Origin: Mycolicibacterium sphagni | GTDB lineage: Bacteria > Actinomycetota > Actinomycetes > Mycobacteriales > Mycobacteriaceae | Assembly: GCF_002250655.1 (NCBI RefSeq) | Contig: NZ_NOZR01000036.1 | Coordinates: 1 to 55,479, forward strand | DNA length: 55,479 nucleotides | Direction of reading: 5' to 3' | Shown: one piece after another, positions 55,301 to 55,479 of the stretch | How the letters are laid out: each line of letters starts with the position of its first letter | How positions within the stretch are numbered: the first letter of the stretch is position 1 | Made by a program: the position numbers and the translations under genes | The notes under the pieces: model-generated | Told to the model about the DNA's origin: nothing | What the model saw: the letters and a program-made list of their open reading frames with translations, nothing else | Databases searched by the model: none

Positions 55301-55479
55301 ATCACGACCAGCCAGCCAACTGACGAAACGCCGATACGGCGCAGCCGGGCGCAAGCGCTGCCCGTAATAGCTGGCGAACACCTCGCCCAGCAGAATCGGT
55401 AGCGACCACCCGTCCAACACAATGTGGTGGTTGGTCAGCACGAACCGGTACTGGTCGGCCCCCGTGCGAATCAACGCCG
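43382..55479 (-). CDS. Non-ribosomal peptide synthetase, partial (N-terminus beyond right edge)
   Basis: At least 4030 residues are visible. Approximate residue ranges from position 55474: partial C (1-300, TNHHIVLDGWS); A1 (330-820, YTSGTTGIPKG); PCP1 (830-900, LGGDSLSAMR); C2 (920-1360, HHIAADGLS); A2 (1390-1880); PCP2 (1890-1960); C3 (1980-2415, HHIAADGWS); A3 (2455-2950); PCP3 (2960-3030, LGGDSILSMQ); epimerization domain (3050-3490, HHLAVDGVSW, NYLGRM); C4 (3515-3935, LPLTPLQHGLLFHA, TNHHILLDGWS); PCP4 (3950-4030, LGGDSLSAMR). It then stops: no adenylation domain in the last module and no TE or reductase. The partial C and C4 are alike and of the type that follows an E domain, so another E domain probably lies upstream. 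A3 has a Thr-like pocket, so D-Thr or D-allo-Thr is plausible there. Confidence 0.93.
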   Translation of the reverse strand, partial: ALIRTGADQYRFVLTNHHIVLDGWSLPILLGEVFASYYGQRLRPAAPYRRFVSWLAGRDVEAARTAWRQVLAGFDTPTLVGAAGRASLGRRDVVTSTMSGQATWALGALARSSHTTVSSVLQGAYARVLMSLTGQRDVAFGTTVSGRPDEVLGADSMVGLLINTVPVRVRIDATTTTAGLLEQLRNDHAQTLEHQHLALNEIHRVTGQEHLFDTFFVYENYPIDAAKLSGSDGLAVTNFAHREYNHYPIAVQALPGDELTFRVEYDTEVFDTADVETLIERLKRVVAAMIADPQRPLSSIDVLGDAELTHLDQWSNRAALMQPPSASSSIPSLFAAQVARVPEAFALTWGERSWTYRELDEATNRLAHLLVDKGIGPGQRIALLLPRSAEAIVSILAVLKTGAAYVPIDPAAPSARMQLVLDDAAPVAAITNAELADRLAGRNLRVVDVNDPAVGDQPSTGLAVPAPDDVAYLIYTSGTTGIPKGVAITHQNVTRLLDAMNTEIDMVEQVWSLWHSLAFDVSVCEMWGALLYGGRLLIVPESVARTPEEFHALLAAEEVTVLSQTPSAFYALQTADALQPAIGRQLKLHAVIFAGEALEPQRLRTWLDGHPGSPRLFNLYGTTETTVHASFREIVQTDIAGDSDVSPVGGPLADLAFFVLDQWLRPVPAGVVGDLYVAGPQAGLGYWRRPGLSSSRFVACPFGAPGDRMYRTGDLVWWGADGELRYVGRADEQVKIRGYRIELGEVRAVLAEVPGVQQAVVIAREDRPGEKRLVGYVTGSVDPATARAALAERLPEYMVPAAIMVIETLPLTVNGKLDRKGLPAPEFADTDAYRAPASAVEEILVGIYARTLGLNRVGVDDSFFELGGDSLSAMRLIAAVNAGLNTRLSVRTLFEAPSIAQLAPRIGGDDDRLKPLAPMERPAVIPLSFSQNRLWFLDQLQGPSPTYNMAVGLRLQGHLNTVALGAALADVVGRHESLRTTFAAPDGIPQQLVVPAVQADFGWDVIDAAGWTQAQLDEAVAEVALHSFHLDSEIPMQARLFRVSDNEHVVVSVAHHIAADGLSIGPLVHDLGVAYVCRSAGLEPVWADLPVQYVDYTLWQRAQFGDLDDGNSLIAAQLAYWEDALAGMPERLQLPTDRPYPPVADQRGATIGWQWSIELQERIAAVAREHNATSFMLVQAALALLLGKLSSSSDVAVGFPIGGRRDPALDALVGFFVNTLVLRVDTGGDPTIAELLAQVRTRSLAAYENQDVPFEVVVDRLKPTRSLNHHPLVQVMLAWQNLPGETSEEIAMALGDLQVTQLPLDTHTARVDLAFSLTERWTQAGEPTGIGGMVEFRTDVFDAASIETLVQRLERVLVAMTANPAQRLSSIDVLDPAERAHLDKVGNRALLAQRAHAAVSVPELLAARVARAPEVIALSDGDRSITYFELDESANRLAHWLSDSGVRAGACVALLLERSAQAVVAMLAALKTGASYLAIDPALPDSRIAFMLADAAPTVVVTTAALRSRLDGHDVSVLDIADFDTAGVTLPNTALPAPDPDNIAYLIYTSGTTGTPKGVAISHRNLAHLADSPPVGLPAEQVWTQCHSYAFDFSVWEIWAALLAGGRLVVVPDAVVRSPSDFHDLLVAEHVNVLTQTPSAVNALNPEGLESVSLLLGGEACAAEVVDVWAPGRVVINAYGPTEATIYASMSVPLTAGSVDLGVAPIGGPVATSALFVLDERLQPVPQGVVGELYVAGRGVGVGYVGRTGLTGSRFVASPFGAPGERMYRTGDLVQWRADGQLQYLGRADEQVKIRGYRIELGEIQAALSEVDGVEAAVVIAREDRPGDQRLVGYITGTADPAKARTVLAERLPAYMVPAAVMALAALPLTVSGKLDRRALPAPDYQGTDRYRAPSTLTEEILAGIFAQVLGVERVGVDDSFFDLGGDSLSAMRLIAGINSSLDAGIPVRVLFEAPTIAQLAPRIDGGDGGSEPLVAQERPDVVPLSFAQNRLWFIDQLQGPSPIYNLPVALRLRGQLDTDALGAALADVVDRQESLRTLFPEDGGVPHQLVVAAGPADFGWTVVDATGWSDGQLQAAIDAAVRYTFELATEIPMQARLFRVADDEHVLVAVVHHIAADGWSVAPLVGDLGVAYASRSAGEAPGWADLAVQYVDYTLWQRNQLGDLADSESRITGELAYWEDALAGMPEHLQLPTDRPYPAVADYRGSRLDIDWPADLQEQITRIARENNATSFMVVQTALAVLLSNLSASNDVGVGFPIAGRGDAALDELVGFFVNTLVLRVDLTGNPTFADLLAQVRRRSLAAYEHQNVPFEVLVERLKPTRSMAHHPLVQVVLAWQNFGWQAGDAAGLSLGDLQVEPLAVDTQTARMDLTFNLAERWNAAGEPAGIGGGVEFRTDVFDVASIRALVDRLQRVLVEMTADPAQPLSAVDVLDSAEHTRLDEVGNRAALLQPAASPESIASTFAAQVVRTPDAVAVSFEGVSMTYRELDVAAERAARVLVGRGAGPGERVALLLPRSAEAIVAMVAVVKTGATYVPIDPSVPEARRQFVLGDSKPVAAVTTAALVEQLDGHDLSIIDTKELTDAGVDTSHVLPVPRADDAAYVIYTSGTTGTPKGVEIPHHNVIRLLQTLDADMGLAGHAWSQCHSLAFDFSVWEIWGALLYGGRVVVVPDGVVRSPEDLLALLVSERVTVLSQTPSAFYALQSADAAQPELGARLALEAVVFGGEALEPQRMRSWMENHPLAPRLINMYGITETTVHASFREIHAADVDSAVSPIGVPLGHLGFFVLDTLLRPVPPGVVGELYVAGGGVADGYIGRAGLSSTRFVACPFGEPGARMYRTGDLMYWGADGELRYMGRSDEQVKIRGYRIELGEIQAALSELDGVQQAVVIAREDRPGDKRLVGYVTGDVDVASARTVLGDRLPSYMVPSAVVAIAALPLTVNGKLDTKSLPAPDYQDVDSYRAPEGEMEETLAAIYAQVLGLERVGVDESFFELGGDSILSMQVVARARAAGVLCRPRDIFVEQTVAGLARVATLAGTDSDVLDDGVGPLLATPIMRWLHDVPGPVDQFNQTVLIQGPVGVTEDDVLVVLQAILDRHAMLRLRVSAGEDGRWSLTVPEPESVDARMCLHTVDVLSEEAVAKARARLNPETGSMVSALWAVPTGQLLMIVHHLAVDGVSWRILLEDFNLAWAQLHGGQPVSLPAPRTSFNRWASILAEHAYHPEVVSQAERWRAITAVPAPLPAVQPGIDTYANAGSLSVELDTETTRMLLGEVPSAFHAGINDILLIAFGLALGEFLGTADSPVVIDAEGHGRQEEVASDIDAVDLSRTVGWFTTKYPVSLAVGGLDWGQVLTGDPVLGAIIKDAKEQLRALPDGLTYGLLRYLNTDVHLDGADPTIGFNYLGRMGAGSGQVSGDFWEIREDGWKVTGPAAAVPMPLMHTVELNAGTVETADGPRLRAGWTWALSALDHAQVARLSGLWFDALAGICAHVHGGGGGLTPSDIAPARLTQEQIDELCQAHDVADILPLTPLQHGLLFHANVAHSSGDDVYGVQMGVALSGRLDPYRLHEAVQAAVQRHPNLVARFCGPADGEPVQVIPADPVVPWQYVDLTRAEDRDEQIERLCVAERAAVCDLAEQSAFRAVLIRIAPDQHRLVLTNHHILLDGWSLGVLLQEVFAGYYGQRLPAAVPYRRFIDWLADRDIDAARSAWREALAGLDTATLIGPAGIRSGPRDVLSLRVSEETTQALNDLARSHQTTVSTVLQAAWTQLLAAMTGQREITFGVVVAGRPAEVAGADSMVGLLINTVPLRVNISPDAGVAELLDELQQARYRTLEHEHLGLNEIHRIAGRERLFDTVFVFENYPTDTSLLSGADGLSVTDVDSRDYYHYPLTVQAVPGNELDLRIQYRTDVFDDNSIQRFIRQLDQALTTMATVSELAALEPWDSRRQPAERRDTAGGYTPPATDIEQALCDIIGRVLGLERVGADDSFFDLGGDSLSAMRTVAAIKAELGVEVSLLTLFDVPTVRQLSEQMS

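Overview
The window looks like a chromosomal segment of a mycobacterium, most likely a fast-growing Mycolicibacterium-type species. The evidence is the high GC content, the order argS-lysA-hom-thrC-thrB-rho ... rpmE-prfA-prmC-tsaC-wecA-atpIBEFHAGDC-murA (the Mycobacterium tuberculosis Rv1292-Rv1315 order, here on the minus strand), the b-delta fusion subunit of ATP synthase, MurA with Asp at the usual Cys position, and PGRS-type glycine repeats. The species cannot be named from the sequence alone.

Left half (1 to about 27.4 kb) is conserved core. The left edge holds the promoter and leader of a ribosomal RNA operon that runs off the window. Then come murA (minus) and a divergent cobalamin adenosyltransferase gene, both with leaderless-looking starts; the complete F1Fo ATP synthase operon; the decaprenyl-phosphate GlcNAc-1-P transferase wecA; the tsaC-prmC-prfA translation genes; and rpmE. 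A fadD / tetR / lipoprotein block sits between rpmE and rho, where M. tuberculosis has none. Next are rho, the threonine/lysine genes thrB-thrC-hom-lysA, argS and a tRNA-Arg(CCG). The rho reading frame carries an in-frame TAA between its N-terminal domain and the rest of the protein, with no ordinary start codon until well inside the conserved core. This is the most surprising point in the core region.

Right half (27.4 kb to the end) is accessory and begins just past the 3' end of the tRNA gene. It opens with two tandem paralogous secreted proteins (beta-roll-like AxAxGxxAxA repeats and basic C-terminal tails) and a third secreted protein with a PGRS domain but no PE domain. A lipid/peptide biosynthesis locus follows: a fatty-acyl-AMP ligase divergent from a Mas/Pks5-like iterative polyketide synthase, then a membrane methyltransferase, a di-iron-type protein, an alpha/beta hydrolase, and a very large convergent non-ribosomal peptide synthetase whose N-terminus lies beyond the right edge.

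The visible synthetase reads C(partial)-A-PCP-C-A-PCP-C-A-PCP-E-C-PCP. It ends in a C-PCP pair with no adenylation domain and no thioesterase or reductase. Together the genes suggest a locus for a methyl-branched lipid and/or lipopeptide of unknown structure. That the polyketide and peptide parts act on one product is inference from adjacency only.
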